DNA from: Cryptomeria japonica
Lineage: Eukaryota > Streptophyta > Pinopsida > Cupressales > Cupressaceae
Reading direction: 5' to 3'
Assembly: GCF_030272615.1 (NCBI RefSeq)
Contig: NC_081415.1
Location: 507,113,373 to 507,177,372, forward strand
DNA: 64,000 nt
Below are positions 10,976 through 22,782 of the stretch, piece after piece; the first letter of the stretch is position 1, and the number at the start of each line of letters is the position of its first letter. The position numbers and the translations under genes were made by a program. The notes beneath the pieces were generated by a model that saw nothing but the letters and a program-made list of their open reading frames with translations, was not told the origin of the DNA and did not search any database.

Positions 10976-12400
10976 CATGTTGATTCAAATAAAAATGCTC
11001 TATATGTCGCCAAAATTCTTGATATGGTGGTGTTGTCAAAATTGTCGATATGAAGCCCTGGATATGACGAATTGATTCGATATGAGATTCAAAGATAGAA
11101 CTGATGTCGATATGTAATTGATGTCAATATGCCCCGTCGGGAGATAAATTGAGAAAGATTATGACTTTTGGTGCAGTGTCGTGATGCACAACGATTTTTA
11201 AAAATTTTGGACGATTTTAAATTTATTTATTTTTTTTATATTTATCTGTCGATAAATGTTATTAAAAAGAATAGCTTAAAATGATGAAGAGACTATGTGG
11301 GTATAGTGCATACATGCCCCACATGTCCATCGAGGTACCACAATCGCTTGCATCAACATGGGCTATATAAACCCTCAAGGGCCCATTTCCACCTCATTTG
11401 TGCACTTGACATTTGGAGAGTGGAGCTTGGAGAGGAGAGAAGAAATGTCCCCCCCTATCGCAAGCATCGATTTGAGAAGGTCAGGCACTACAATCAACCA
11501 GTGGAGTATGGCCCACCAGTAAGTTTGAATTTCTAACCCTCCCGTGTGATGTTTTGCAATTTATTTCATTCTTTTTGATGAATTTTTCAAGTTTTTCACG
11601 CAGTTGTACGACTAGGTTTTTGTTTTTTTCGTTGATTTTGTTTTAGTGCGTATGAATTTTCCCATAGCGCATATGTTAAGTTGTACAACGCATATGTTCG
11701 ATATTTTAGCGCATTTGTTTATTGTTATAGTGCATTTGTTTACTGTTATAGCACATACGAAATAGTATTGAATTTTTTTAAAATATTAAAAAATTTAACA
11801 TGTGCAAATTATATTTTTGGGTTTGTTATGATGCTTTGCACCTTGTCGATGTGTTGATATGCGTCAGTTGCATCTGTTGAGATGCAAGATGTCAAAAAGT
11901 CAGTCTAGGGTCGGTATGAGTCGTTGTTCGATATGAGTCAAATGTCGATATGGTTCAAATTAAATATGGGTCACATTAGTATGGATCTTGATTGTCGATA
12001 TGAGTCAATTGTGAATATGGTTCAAATTTGATATAGGTCAACTTGGTATGGATCCTAATTATCGATATGAGTCAAATGTCGATATGGGTCAAACTAATTC
12101 GATATGGGTCAAACTTTGTCGATAGGGGTCAAACTTATTGTTGATAGGATGCTTGATATGCGTCATGGATTGATTGATTCAATTGATTGCGATATGATAC
12201 TTGATTTGATGTGATGTTTGATGTCGATATGTTTCTTGATTTTGATATGAGTCTTGATGCGATATGATACTCTGAGTTCGATATGATACTTTAATTTCAA
12301 TATGATACTTTGATTTCAAAATGAGATTTTGATTTCGATATGATTCTTTGATGTCGATATGATTCTTTAATTTCGATATGATATGTAATGTCGATACAAC
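10976..12400. repeat. Degenerate TCGATATG(A/G)GTCAA repeat tract
   Basis: The word TCGATATG or a one-base variant recurs many times, most densely from 11910 to 12400, usually followed by AGTCAA, GGTCAAA or ATACTTTGA. Spacing varies between roughly 17 and 35 bases, so this is a decayed short-unit array. It mostly lies in the inferred intron of the PMD pseudogene, with outliers at 10990-11130, upstream of the TATA box. Confidence 0.75.
11364..11370 (+). promoter_or_regulatory. TATA box of the PMD pseudogene
   Basis: TATATAA lies 75 bases upstream of the ATG at 11445 and is followed by a C-rich leader. Spacing and context fit a plant RNA polymerase II core promoter. Confidence 0.55.
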
Positions 12401-12559
12401 AGGTTAAAGTAAACCCACCTAGTTGTTGAGAATTTATGTTTGGAAACCCTTTGTGTAATATCGTGACTGTTGTCACTCGATAGATGCACCTTTGATTGAG
12501 TCTAGATGTGTAATTCCCCAGGATAGGTAAACTAATATGGTTGTGATGTGTTGAAATAG
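11519..12559 (+). other. Inferred intron of the PMD pseudogene
   Basis: The donor is GTAAGT at 11519 and the acceptor AG at 12558-12559; both flanking exons are in phase 0 and join two conserved PMD segments. The intron is T-rich at its start and contains GCGCATATG / TAGTGCATTTGT units at about 11640-11775 and the TCGATATG array. A retained intron means this copy, or its ancestor, was not a simple processed cDNA. Confidence 0.6.
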
Positions 12560-13966
12560 GATCCCTTACGTGTTATTCAGCTTCGGGAGAGATACCCGAA
12601 GACACTCTCCATGCGAGGACGATTGAATGATGATGATCAAGTAGTGCTCGAGGCTTGCAAATTGATACACCTGTTGCACATGTCTTCCTACCTGAAGAAT
12701 AGAGAACTTTTGACGGCTTTGGCTGAGCGATGGAACAATGATCATAACACCTTTCACTTGCCGATAGGAGAGATCACAATCACTCCTGAGGATGTTTATC
12801 GAATTCTTCGGATTTCGATCACTGGAGAGCTAGTAGTATATGATGTTGAGGAGGTTGGCAGGACCGACGCGCTGTGAGACATTTTTGGTGATCCCCACAT
12901 TGCGGGATATTTAGTGCCTTGGTAGGATATGGTGGACAGATATGCCCCACTCCCCTCAGTTGTAGCTGGATTGGTATGTGGTTTCCTTTTGTCGAATAGG
13001 AGATCACATGGGTTATTAGTTGGATGGGGTCATGTGTTACGATAGATGGTTCGATAGAGGACCTGATATGCATGGGGCATTTGCCTACTTGCCCACCTAT
13101 ATCATGAGTTACATCAGGTAGTATATGATTGAGGGGCCAGTCTAGCAGCAGGGTGCACATTACTTCATATTTGGGCTTGGGAGCACATAGCCATCACTTG
13201 CCCAGTAGTACAGAGATCTCGGCCTATTGGGACACCCTACCTTTTTATGTACAGAGAGGCAACTTCCCAGCCCATACTCAAGAGTTTGGATTATTGGAGG
13301 TGCATGATAGATGATATGACTCAGTGGTCTGGCGACCATACTTGGATTATGAGCCACGACCAAAGGATGGGATAGATCTTCCTTTTTTATTTCATAGCAG
13401 ATTATTACTTGGGAGGACCCCCCTATGTTGTCAAGAGATTCATTCTTCTGAGGGTTTACCGTCAGTTTGGTCAGCCACAACTGATGCCGCAAGGTATGGC
13501 CTTGTACGCGAGAGTGTACAAGGAGAGAGAAGAGTGGGAGCTGACACTGGATTATGTGACCGCCAGGGCAGAGTTCCTCTCTCTTCCTTATGTGCTATGG
13601 GACATAATGCAGGCCATGACAGCTGCATGCATGGTCGATTAGTACGCCCGCTACTTTGCCACTCGCATATTTCCACGACTAATAGGGTTGGGAGAGTCGA
13701 TACCTTATATTGATGGGATTGATGATGATGACAACTAGGGCAGAGGAGGAGGGCGACGAGGTTGTAGGCGGGGTCGAGAGAGAGGACGAGGAAGGAGGGG
13801 TGGTAGAGATGGCATAGGGAGAGGTGAGGGTGGTGGAGGGGATGATGGGGGAGACGAGAAAGGAGATGGGAGAGGAGAAGGTGCATAGGGAGTGAGAGGC
13901 CGAGGAGGGGGATGGAGACAACAACTAGGTCAAGGAGGACCTTTACAGCCAGAGGTCGTAGCAGTA

Positions 13967-14660
13967 GTTGGAGGTGGTGAGGAGGAGGACGGATCAAATG
14001 ATGAGGGATTCGAGGAGGGGACTGATGAGTCCATAGATGAGGAGACTGAGTCTGAGGAGGTAGGTGGTGGGATGGTTGGATTGAGTGGGATAGCATTTGA
14101 GGAGGAGGAGGACCTCCAGCCTCTCGCTAGATGGCGCAAGACAAAGATGCCCCCACCTTCCTCAGGACAGACTAGTGGTGCACTACCTAGAGTATCACAA
14201 GATCCATAGCCTTCAAGGCTGACACAAGTTCACATTTTTGTGCCACCACACCAGCAACAAGCACATTTAGCAGGGTTACACTCCTTGGTTCAGAGCCTTC
14301 AGACCCAACTAGTTGGAGGTGGTGAGGAGGAGGGCTCAGATGATGAGGGATCTGAGGAGGGGACCGATGAGTCCATAGATGAGGAGATTGAGTCCGAGGA
14401 GGTAGGTGGTGTGATGGTTGGATTGAGTGGGATAACATTTGAGGAGGAGGAGGAGGAGGACCTCCAACCTCTTGCTAGACGACATAGGACAGATATGCCC
14501 CCGCCTTCCTCAAGACAGACTAGTGGTGCATCAGCCAGAGTATCATAGCATCCATGATCTTCTAGGATGACACAAGTTCACATTTCAGAGCTACTACACC
14601 AACAACATGCATAGATAGAAGGGTTATAGTCCTTGGTTTAGAGCCTTCAGACCCAGCTAG
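13967..14660 (+). repeat. About 345-bp tandem duplication in PMD exon 2
   Basis: GTTGGAGGTGGTGAGG occurs at 13967 and 14312. The following sequences run in parallel: the acidic segment (EEGTDESIDEE..ESEEVGG), the VGLSGI.FEEEE block, LQPLAR, MPPPSS.QTSGA, then ACACAAGTTCACATTT and CAGAGCCTTCAGACCCA. The copies have diverged by point changes and short in-frame indels (for example GAGGAGG number), so the duplication predates decay. Confidence 0.85.
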
Positions 14661-15170
14661 TACAGGCTCAGGACAGGATTGCCTAGTTACAGGGTGTTCA
14701 GACCCATCTCACACATGCTCGGGCTCAGATCACATAGATGCAGGCACATGTGGTACAATTGATGTCCGAGAGAGATACATAGATAGAGCAGTGAGGCTGC
14801 ATAGAAGAGATGGTGCAGACACTACAGTAGGCGGTCGCACATGGTGTCACAGGGGAGATTATTAGGAGTCTCTTCTATCAAACAAATCAACATGCATATT
14901 ATAGGACTTTGTACTTCTAGATGGTGCCCCCAGAGTAGCGAGCTCCTAGTTATGTTGCCAGCTCTCAGCATGGTGATTGCTAGAGGCGAGGAGGTAGTGA
15001 GGGTGTTATGGGTCCTAGGAGAGATCCTCCTAGTGGCGGTGCAGGTGCAGGTGGCTCTAGGGCCAGACAGTCAAATTCAGGAGGCAACCACTCTTAGTCT
15101 CATCCTTGATGATGATGATGTACCCTTGATGTACTTTGTTGATTATATACACACATCATTGTATTTTTTA

Positions 15171-16605
15171 TGATTCCTTCTGTAGCCACATAAATCTGTC
15201 CAGTTTAATTAAATGAATATTTGATATTTATTTGATTAAAAAACCATTAGCCATCAGTTAATTAAATTAACATTTAATTAATTCATCTTCAAACATTCTC
15301 CTATTAATTAAATAAATTATTCAATTTATTTTAATTCATTCATTAAACTAAATTCACAATCAATTAAATGAATAAATCCTATTTATTTCATTTAATCCCC
15401 TTTCTTCTTTTAAATAAATTAAATAAAACATTTATTTAAATCAGTAAATCCCCCCCACTTGCATTCTCCTAAAAATGCAACTTGCACATATTTGTTGAAA
15501 TAAATGAATTTTATTTTAATAAAAATCCTATTTTCCCTCACCCACCAAACCCACTTGCAATCATAATCCCCTTCTAGACTCTTCTAACCCCTTCCTAATT
15601 AGCCTAATCTATCCCCTAATTATTGTCACATTCCTAAGCAACTTGGAGTCACTTCTGAAAGACTTAAAAGTCTTTGAAAAGCATTAAATGCTTTATGTGT
15701 TCAACAAGCTAACCTCTAAAGTCTTCTAAACCACTAATGGCTCTTACATGACCATTTATGGTTAAATCCACTTGCACCCATGGTTAGGGATTTTGACCCA
15801 TAACTCAACTCTCATGTGACCCATGTGTCTTCTCAAGCATTTATTGCTCTGACCATGGTTATCCTCACCAACTCTTGCATAAGAGTTTATCCATTGGATA
15901 AAAGCATTATTCTTTGGATAATGAATTTATCCACTCAATTCAACCTTAACCTTACCTCCCAAGTTAACCCTCAGGTCATGTCAAGCATTTAATGCTTCTT
16001 CCCTCTCCTCTCAACCCATCTCATGTTGACACTTGTCATCTTGGGATTGGGTTGAAAGCCCTCTCATGGATCATAAACCATTCAATCCTGACCCTTGTTG
16101 AGATTACTCAATCTCAACCATCCATTGCTCCATTTTTCCTATAAATAGAGCTCATTTCTTCATAATCCGGATCCTGAAAACTTGTATGCATTTACATTAT
16201 AGTCATTTTTAGAGAGAGCATTTATCATAAATCATCAATATATTGTTATTTTGGATTAAAATAAATCATTTTTATTCCATATCATCTAATATTAGCTTTT
16301 TGTTTACACTTGCATTGCATAAGTAAATCATTTTTCATCTTGAACCTCCATAAGGCATCCATGGTGCAAAAAGTTGTTGAGAGCTACAACTTGGAGAGGA
16401 GAGAAACAAGGATGGAGAAGCTACCGGCATGGTAGAGAGCATATGGAGATGTTTAGTTTCATTTTGTAGATTCATTAAGCTTTTTATTTGTTTTGTAGTG
16501 TCTTTCTTGATATGCTTGCTTAGGATAGTGTTTTCCATGTGATTTCTAACACTAACAAATTGGTTTCTTGTTGTTTGTGTTTGGTTATCATAACTAATCC
16601 TTCCA
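15171..16605 (+). repeat. LTR-like repeat, copy LTR1
   Basis: Shares its full length with 19480-20863: start TGATTCCTTC.TGTAGCCACA, TTAATTAAAT-rich block, CCCCCCACTTGCAT, CATTTAATGCTT, CATCTTGGGATTGGGTTG, the TATA box at 16140-16148, and GGAGAGGAGAG near 16392. The U3-like part is also the reverse complement of 63590-64000. It reads as an LTR in plus orientation. No convincing PBS follows at 16606. It lies directly after the PMD pseudogene, so it may be that element's 3' LTR (inference). Confidence 0.65.
16140..16148 (+). promoter_or_regulatory. TATA box in LTR1
   Basis: TATAAATAG, conserved at the matching place in LTR2 (20414-20422) and, inverted, at 63613-63621. It marks the plus strand as the LTR1 sense strand. 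Confidence 0.65.
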
Positions 16606-17690
16606 TTTTGTAGAGCATCACCTTCAATATGTACATTCTTACATTTTGATTGATTTGATATGATACACATTGATCAATTTATTAATGTTGATGTCTCTTG
16701 ATTCATGTACCTTGTTATTGATGTGATATCCAGGGACTTTGGACATTTATTGTTTCGCTGATGATTTGTTTTGACTTATATATTTGATTTTCCTTTGGAT
16801 CAGCATGGGTCACACATCTGCATGATGATATGACACTAGATATGCTTCTACATGTTATGGATGCCTTTATTTTGATGAGTTATATGATATGCATGATCTA
16901 TATGACTTTTACTTTGATAATGCAAATGATTGCTTATGTGATGTGTGTGATGATGTGATTTTATGACGCTATGATCTATATGTTTTGAAGGTGATATTCT
17001 TAATATGTTTTGATGATGATTATGCTTAACTATATGTTTTGCAGGTGATATGATTAAGATATTTTGATGATTATGCAAATGAATGTGTTTTATGATTTAT
17101 AAATGTGATGAACGTATGCCTTCTATTGTACTGCTAAATGCAATGCATGAATGTACATGGATGAATATGTGAATGTGTTTAACATGTTTTTGTTCTTTTT
17201 GTATGTTTTTTATTTGATATGGTAATGTTCATGTATGTGAATGTGCTTTTATATGAGATGATAATGATGATGCATCTAATGCAGTTTGATTAGGATATGA
17301 TAATGATGTGAAATGTATCTTGAAAATGAGATGTAAAATGAGAATGATAAGGATAATGATATGAGACTATGTGAGATGTATCTTGAAAATGATAATGATG
17401 TGAAAATGCAACTAATGCAATGCTTAATATGGTAATGCAACTAATGCACTCGTAAAATGATATGCAAATGTACACGTAACTAAATGTGATTGGAACATGA
17501 TATGAAATGAGCTATGGTAATGCAATCTAATTATCCATGACAATGCAATGAAAATGCAATCTAATGCAACTTCAACATGATATGATAATGATAATGAGAA
17601 TGCAATCTAATGCAAAGCTTAATATGACCACTACATGAAATGCACTCCCGTTACTAATGTTGCCATCTGTTTGAATCAAATTGCGAGTGC
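16606..17690 (+). repeat. ATG/GAT-rich low-complexity tract
   Basis: No coding sequence is recognisable. The plus strand is dominated by short words such as ATGATAATG, TGATATG, AATGCAATCTAATGC and GATGTG, densest at 16800-17640. It lies beyond the integrase end of element C, so on the minus strand it could be 3' non-coding DNA or a diverged LTR. A poly(T) run follows at about 17697-17709. Confidence 0.5.
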
Positions 17691-17739
17691 TTCCCTTTTT
17701 TTTTTTTTGCTTTTTCGCTTGATCCGTGTATTGGAAGAC

Positions 17740-19479
17740 TCAAGTGTAGAATTTCTTCAGATGGATGTTGTTGGTTAGCTCATCAATAACATCCCCTTCT
17801 AAAGTTGATAACTAATATGCCCCTGATTCATAAGCTGATATGATGACAAAGTGTCCCAACTAGTCAGGTTCAAATTTCCCCTTCTTTTCTCGATCTTGTT
17901 GATTTAAGGGATTTTCATTTAGGACTAGATCACCAATTTTGAATGCCCTTGGTATGCCTTATGATTGTAGCTTTGACATATTCGTTATTGATATGTTTTG
18001 AGATGTTCAAAGGCACGTTGTCGGTGTTCGTCTAGCAGCTTTGGCTCTTGCAGTCTGTTGACTCGATACTCTTCATCTGGAATGAGGCCTTTCAATGATA
18101 CCCTGAGTGATGGAATTTCTACCTCAATAGGTAGGATAGCCTCTAATCCATACACCAATGAGTATGGTGTAGCTTCTGTGGGTTTGCAGATACTTGTTTT
18201 GTATGCCCAAAGTGCAGGATTAAGCTAGACATGCCAATCTTAACCAACATCATTCACTGTCTTCTTGAGGATCTTTAGAATTATTTTGTTCGAGGCCTCT
18301 TCTTGGCCAATTCCTTGTGGATACTATGGTGTTGAAAAGCAATGTTGGATATGAAATCGCTCACAAAGTTCTTATACATCTTGATTCTTGAAAGGTCATC
18401 CATTATCCATGATAATAGAACTAGGAATGCCATACCAACATATGAGGTAGTTCAAAACAAAGGAATATATCTACTTGCAGATAACTGTGGTCAACGGGAC
18501 TACCTCAATCCACTTTGTGAAGTACTCAGTGGCTGTGATGATAAACTTGTGACCATTTGATGAGAAAGGATGAATCTTTCCTATGAGATCAAGTTTCCAT
18601 TAGCAGAAAGGACATGATGTGTTGAATGGTTGTAGCTCATGGTCCGGTGCATGTATAAGATTGCCATGAATTTGGTAGTTTGGACATTTTCTGGTAAATT
18701 GATATGATTATTTTTTCCATGGTTGGCCAATAATAGCCCATCCTTAGAAGTTTCTTAGTGAGAGTAGGACCACTTGAATGTGTGCCACAAATACCTTCAT
18801 GAAGTTCTTGCAAGGTGGTTTCAGATTCGTTACGATCAAGACATTGAAGAAGAGTACCATCAAGACCTCGATAGTAAAGTGTGCAAGCGGTTAGGGTATA
18901 ACGGGTTGCTTGACGAATAAAGTTGCATTTCTGGTTTTGGGATAGGTCTAGTGGAAGGATACTGTCTTTAGGTAGGTGTAGATCTTTCCATAGAGGGGTG
19001 AGTCAGAATCGATTATGTGGCATATGACTTGGGATTCAGAATTGTCGTAGGCAGGGGAAATAACTATTCCACCAAGAACTCATAACGGATTTGTTTGTCT
19101 GTTATTTGCAGGAGTGAGGCAATGGTTGCCATGGTGTCTACAACTTTGTTGTTCACCCTTGGAATCTACTCAAATTTGATGTCCACAATGCGTTTATAGG
19201 GCATCAACTTGTCATCCTTCATTTGATAGTCATCATTAACCTGATTAATGACCAATTGGGAGTCTCCAAAGACTTTCAATTCCGTGATCTTCCACTTTAT
19301 GACTATCTTGATCCCTGTGACTAGAGCTTCGTACTCATCAATGTTATTTATGCAAGGAAACATTAATCTATAAGATTTAGGAATAATGTTTCCTTCTGAA
19401 GTGATAAATAGGACACCGACACCTGATCCATGTTGTGTGTACAATCCGTCAAAGTACAAGACCATGGGTTTGTTGATAC
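17740..19479 (-). pseudogene. Element C pol: RNase H and integrase
   Basis: 19166-19465 is an open RNase H segment with LYFDGLYTQHGSGVG, then IDEYEALVTGIKI (the E) and FGDSQLVINQV (the D), the Ty3 RNase H fold. Further left the same strand reads, with many stops, through integrase: MGYYWPTM around 18720 and broken core and C-terminal segments towards 17900. RNase H starts right against LTR2 at 19480, with no RT before it, whereas the other half of pol ends at 20864. About 1.3 kb encoding RT appears to be absent between them. Confidence 0.7.
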
Positions 19480-20863
19480 TGTGAGAATGTCTATGTAGTC
19501 ACACAAATCTGTCTAGCTTAATTAAATAAATAAATTCTATTTATGTGATTAAAAATCCACTAGCCATCAATTAATTAAATTAATATTTAATTAATTCACC
19601 CCCAAACATTCTTCTATTAATTAAATAAATTATTTAATTTATTTTAATTAATTCATTAAATCAAATTCCAATCAATTAAATAAATAAAACCTATTTATTT
19701 AATTAAATCCCCCTATTCCTCTTTTAAATAAATTAAATAAAAACATTTAATTAAATCATTATCCCCCCCCACTTGCATTTTCCTACAAATGCAACTTGCA
19801 CTCATTTATTGAAATAAACTAATTTTATTTTAAATAAAAATCCTATTTTCCCTCACCCACCAAATCCAATTGCAAATTCTAATCCCCTTCTAGATTCTTC
19901 TAACCCCTTCCTAATTAGCCTTATCCATCCTCTAATTATTGTCACATTCTTAAGAAAAATGGAGTCACTTCTCAAAGACTTCAAAAGTCTTTGAAAAGCA
20001 TTTAATGCTTTGTGTGTTCAAGAAATTAACCCCCAAAGTCTTCAAAAACCACTAATGGCTCTTACATGACCATTTATGGCTCTTACATAACCATTTATGG
20101 TTATTTCAAACTTGTCCCCCCAAGCATTTATTGCTTTGACCATATTTATCCTTCTTGCCTTTGCACAAGAATTTATCCATTGGATAAAAGCTTTATTCTT
20201 TGAATAAAGAGTTTATTCATCCAATTAACCTTGACTTTAACTCCCAAAGTCATGTCAAGCATTTAATGCTTATTCCCTCTCCTCTCAACCTATCTCACAT
20301 TGACACTTGTCATCTTGGGATTGGGTTGAAAGCCCTCACATGGATTTGAAATCATTCAATCCCGACCCTTGTTGAGAGTACTCAATCTCAACCATCCATT
20401 GCTCCATTTTTCCTATAAATAGAGCCCATTTCTTCATAATCCAGATCCTGAAAACTTGTATGCATTTAACCTATAGGCATTTTAGAGAGCATTTAGCATA
20501 GCAAACTAAAATCTTGTTGTTTTGGGTTAAAATCAATCATTTTAATATCATCTAGTATTTTAGCTTTTCATTTTACATTTTGAGCAAAATACCCAAATCT
20601 CAATCCTCCATAAGCATCCATAGTGCAAAAAACCGCTGAGAGCTACACTATTTTGGAACTTGGAGAGGAGAGGAACAAAGGAGAAGAAGCTAAGATCATG
20701 TTAGGAGGTATTTGGAGATGCCTCATCATATTTGCTTCTTTAGTTAAATATGCTTTCATGTTTTTAGTATCTCTTTTGATATGCCTGTTTAGATTAGTTT
20801 TTGATTGACTAACACTAACGGTTTCTTGTGTGTGTGTTATTTATCTCAGACTAGCCTTGTCCA
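19480..20863 (+). repeat. LTR-like repeat, copy LTR2, interrupting element C pol
   Basis: Direct-repeat partner of LTR1. It starts TGTGAGAATG.CTATGTAGTCACAC and ends near CCTTGTCCA. The TATA box TATAAATAG is at 20414-20422, followed by GAGCCCATTTCTTCATAATCCAG. The strand is opposite to the surrounding gag-pol of element C. The five bases on either side (GATAC and TTTGC) do not match, so there is no visible TSD. A solo LTR inserted with a deletion of RT, or a rearrangement, are both possible. Confidence 0.65.
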
Positions 20864-22520
20864 TTTGCTTTTCTTTGAATAATTTGATGAAGTTAGGTCT
20901 TTCTTGTTTTGTTAGTGATTCTGCCAGATGTGTGGTTTTTTTTGTTGCTTCAATGTCGATATTGATTGATTGAGTTGGCTCAATCAAAATTGGTGATCTC
21001 TCCTGATAATGTTCAGGAAGAGTGTAAAGTCTCTCATCCTCAAGCACCTCAAAGTGGTTTTCACCATCAGATACGTCCTTTGTTTTTACTTTTTTATGAT
21101 CTAATAGTGCCATTAAATGGTTTTCACCATTAGATCAATTTTTTATTTTATGTTTGCGACTAAAAGACTTGGCACTGTCCCAATTGAGAACTTAGTTATG
21201 AGATTCACTGGTCGAACATGTTTTTGGGTTCATAGAACAAAGGTATTGGAGAATAGTTTCATCATCTGGGAAGATAGGTATGTTAAGTTGTTCAGGTTGT
21301 TCCCAGTCTATGAGTTCAAGATGTGTGAGGGGTAAGGGATTGTTTGGCGGGTTAAGGTCTATAGCAGTGAGAGTCATGATGGATATGTTGTCAAAATTGG
21401 CATCAGTGAGGCCAAATTCTATGATGATACCCTCTTTAGAATCTATTTCGCTCGAAAGCTGATCATCCTCGCTAGAATCATTGATATGTTGTGATCCAAC
21501 TTCAATTGGTCTAGCCCCCGAACCTTGTCCATCATAGGGTATGGGTGTATATGTGTGGATTGTATCTACCTCAATGTCTTAAGTGACATCATATCAAGTA
21601 TCCCATTCATATTAATTTGAGTTTGTCTCATAATCATTTTCTAAGGCTACACCACTATATCTGATAGGAATATTGTATGGCAAGAAGAGTTAATTGATAA
21701 TTGATACAAGTTTTGTCCCTTGTGTTGATTTAGGTTTTGTGCTTGCTTGTACTCTTTGGACTTGTTCATAAACATACTCCTCCCTTTGAATGGAAATTTC
21801 TTCTTGTTGTGGTTCATATTCATCTTCTCTTTGTTTTCTAACTATTCTTTTTGTTACTAATTTTGTACTTTCTTGATCAGGTTCTATTATTGCTTGTACA
21901 TGATGTATATGTTCATAGGAAGCTTCCTCTCTTTGAATAACAAGTTCCTCTTGTTGTTTCTCATATTCTTCATCTTTTTGTTCTTTGTTCGTCTTTTCAG
22001 TTGATTTTTGTATCACTTCTTTCCATGATTCCTCTTTATGTGTTACATTTCTTTTCCATCGTGGGTTTTGATGATGATCTTATTTTTGTACGGGTTGAAT
22101 ATGCTGGTCATACCCAAGTCCAGATTTATCTTTGGTAAGTTGTGAATGGGGTTGAATTGGTTATGTGATGCCTTCTTGACATTTTCCAATAGGACCCTTT
22201 CCTTGATATCCCATCTGTTGCATGATTCTAAATCCATTGCCATATCATTCTATGGGAATAAGGATGTTAATGGTTGTTGCTCTGGTTTCTTCTTCATCTT
22301 TGTAGAGCCAATTCAAAACATCCTTGTCTTATGTTTCATCTGCTAGTGTTCCTTCTTGAATGAACATACCATAATTTTTTTTGATACGTTGTGAAGATTG
22401 TTGTTTTGAAGTTGATGGTTGTCCATGAGACCTTGGTGAAATCAGCAACTTTGATAGACATAAGAATTCAAAAGAGTATTCCCCCATGCCTTTATCTTTC
22501 AACTTCATACTTTTTCTCAA
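20864..22520 (-). pseudogene. Element C pol: protease-RT connector
   Basis: Minus-strand fragments with many stops. 22329-22520, 22043-22243 and 21690-22016 are charged linker sequence; the last has a doubled unit, EEYVYEQVQRVQA and EEASYEHIHHVQA. 21192-21377 carries DLNPPNNPLPLTHLEL and WEQPEQLNIP. 20841-21113 ends TKQERPNFIKLFKEKQMD, exactly where Ty3 elements continue into FAWSYxDMPG and RT. Coding is cut here by LTR2. It belongs with the gag and protease to the right. Confidence 0.7.
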
Positions 22521-22782
22521 AATCTATGGATAGAGTTTTGAGTTGATCCTTGTTGTTTGATGATGTGGAAGCGAGAGCTTCCCTATTATGGGGTACAAGA
22601 ACATTTTGAACTTCTTTGAGATTATTGCAATATTGGAAAAGATTAGTGTCTGTTGTGATAGTAATTTCTCATCCATCATATGGGAATTTTAGGCACTGAT
22701 GATATGTGGATGGCACCACTTGCATTTCATGGATCCAAGGTCGACCCAAAAGTATGTTATAAGCCAAGTCTATGTCCAAGAC

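Larger units (their letters stand above)
11445..15170 (+). pseudogene. PMD (plant mobile domain, aminotransferase-like) protein pseudogene
   Basis: Exon 1 ends YNQPVEYGPP at a phase-0 donor (CCA|GTAAGT, 11519). Exon 2 opens at 12560 in phase with DPLRVIQLRERYPKTL. It continues ELLTALAERWNNDHNTFHLP and GEITITPEDVYRIL, the hallmark PMD pattern (W....HTFHLP.GE.T.T..DV..L). Later pieces are GGPPYVVKRF (13409 on), Arg/Gly-rich and then Glu-rich low complexity (13740-14550), and a Gln-rich helical end. About ten in-frame stops occur, for example at 12875-12877. The ATG at 11445 is one base out of phase, at a run of seven C. PMD proteins occur both as host genes and as cargo of plant transposons. 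Here it abuts LTR1, which suggests cargo. The 3' end is approximate. Confidence 0.75.

Noticed and set aside
10976-12400. CRISPR-like array
   Set aside because: Repeat units are short, degenerate and irregularly spaced, without unique spacers of constant length, and the context is plant transposon DNA.
13440-14096. Minus-strand 218-codon ORF rich in Ser, Pro, His and Leu
   Set aside because: Antisense to the purine-rich, Glu/Gly/Arg-coding part of the PMD pseudogene; the composition follows from the opposite strand.
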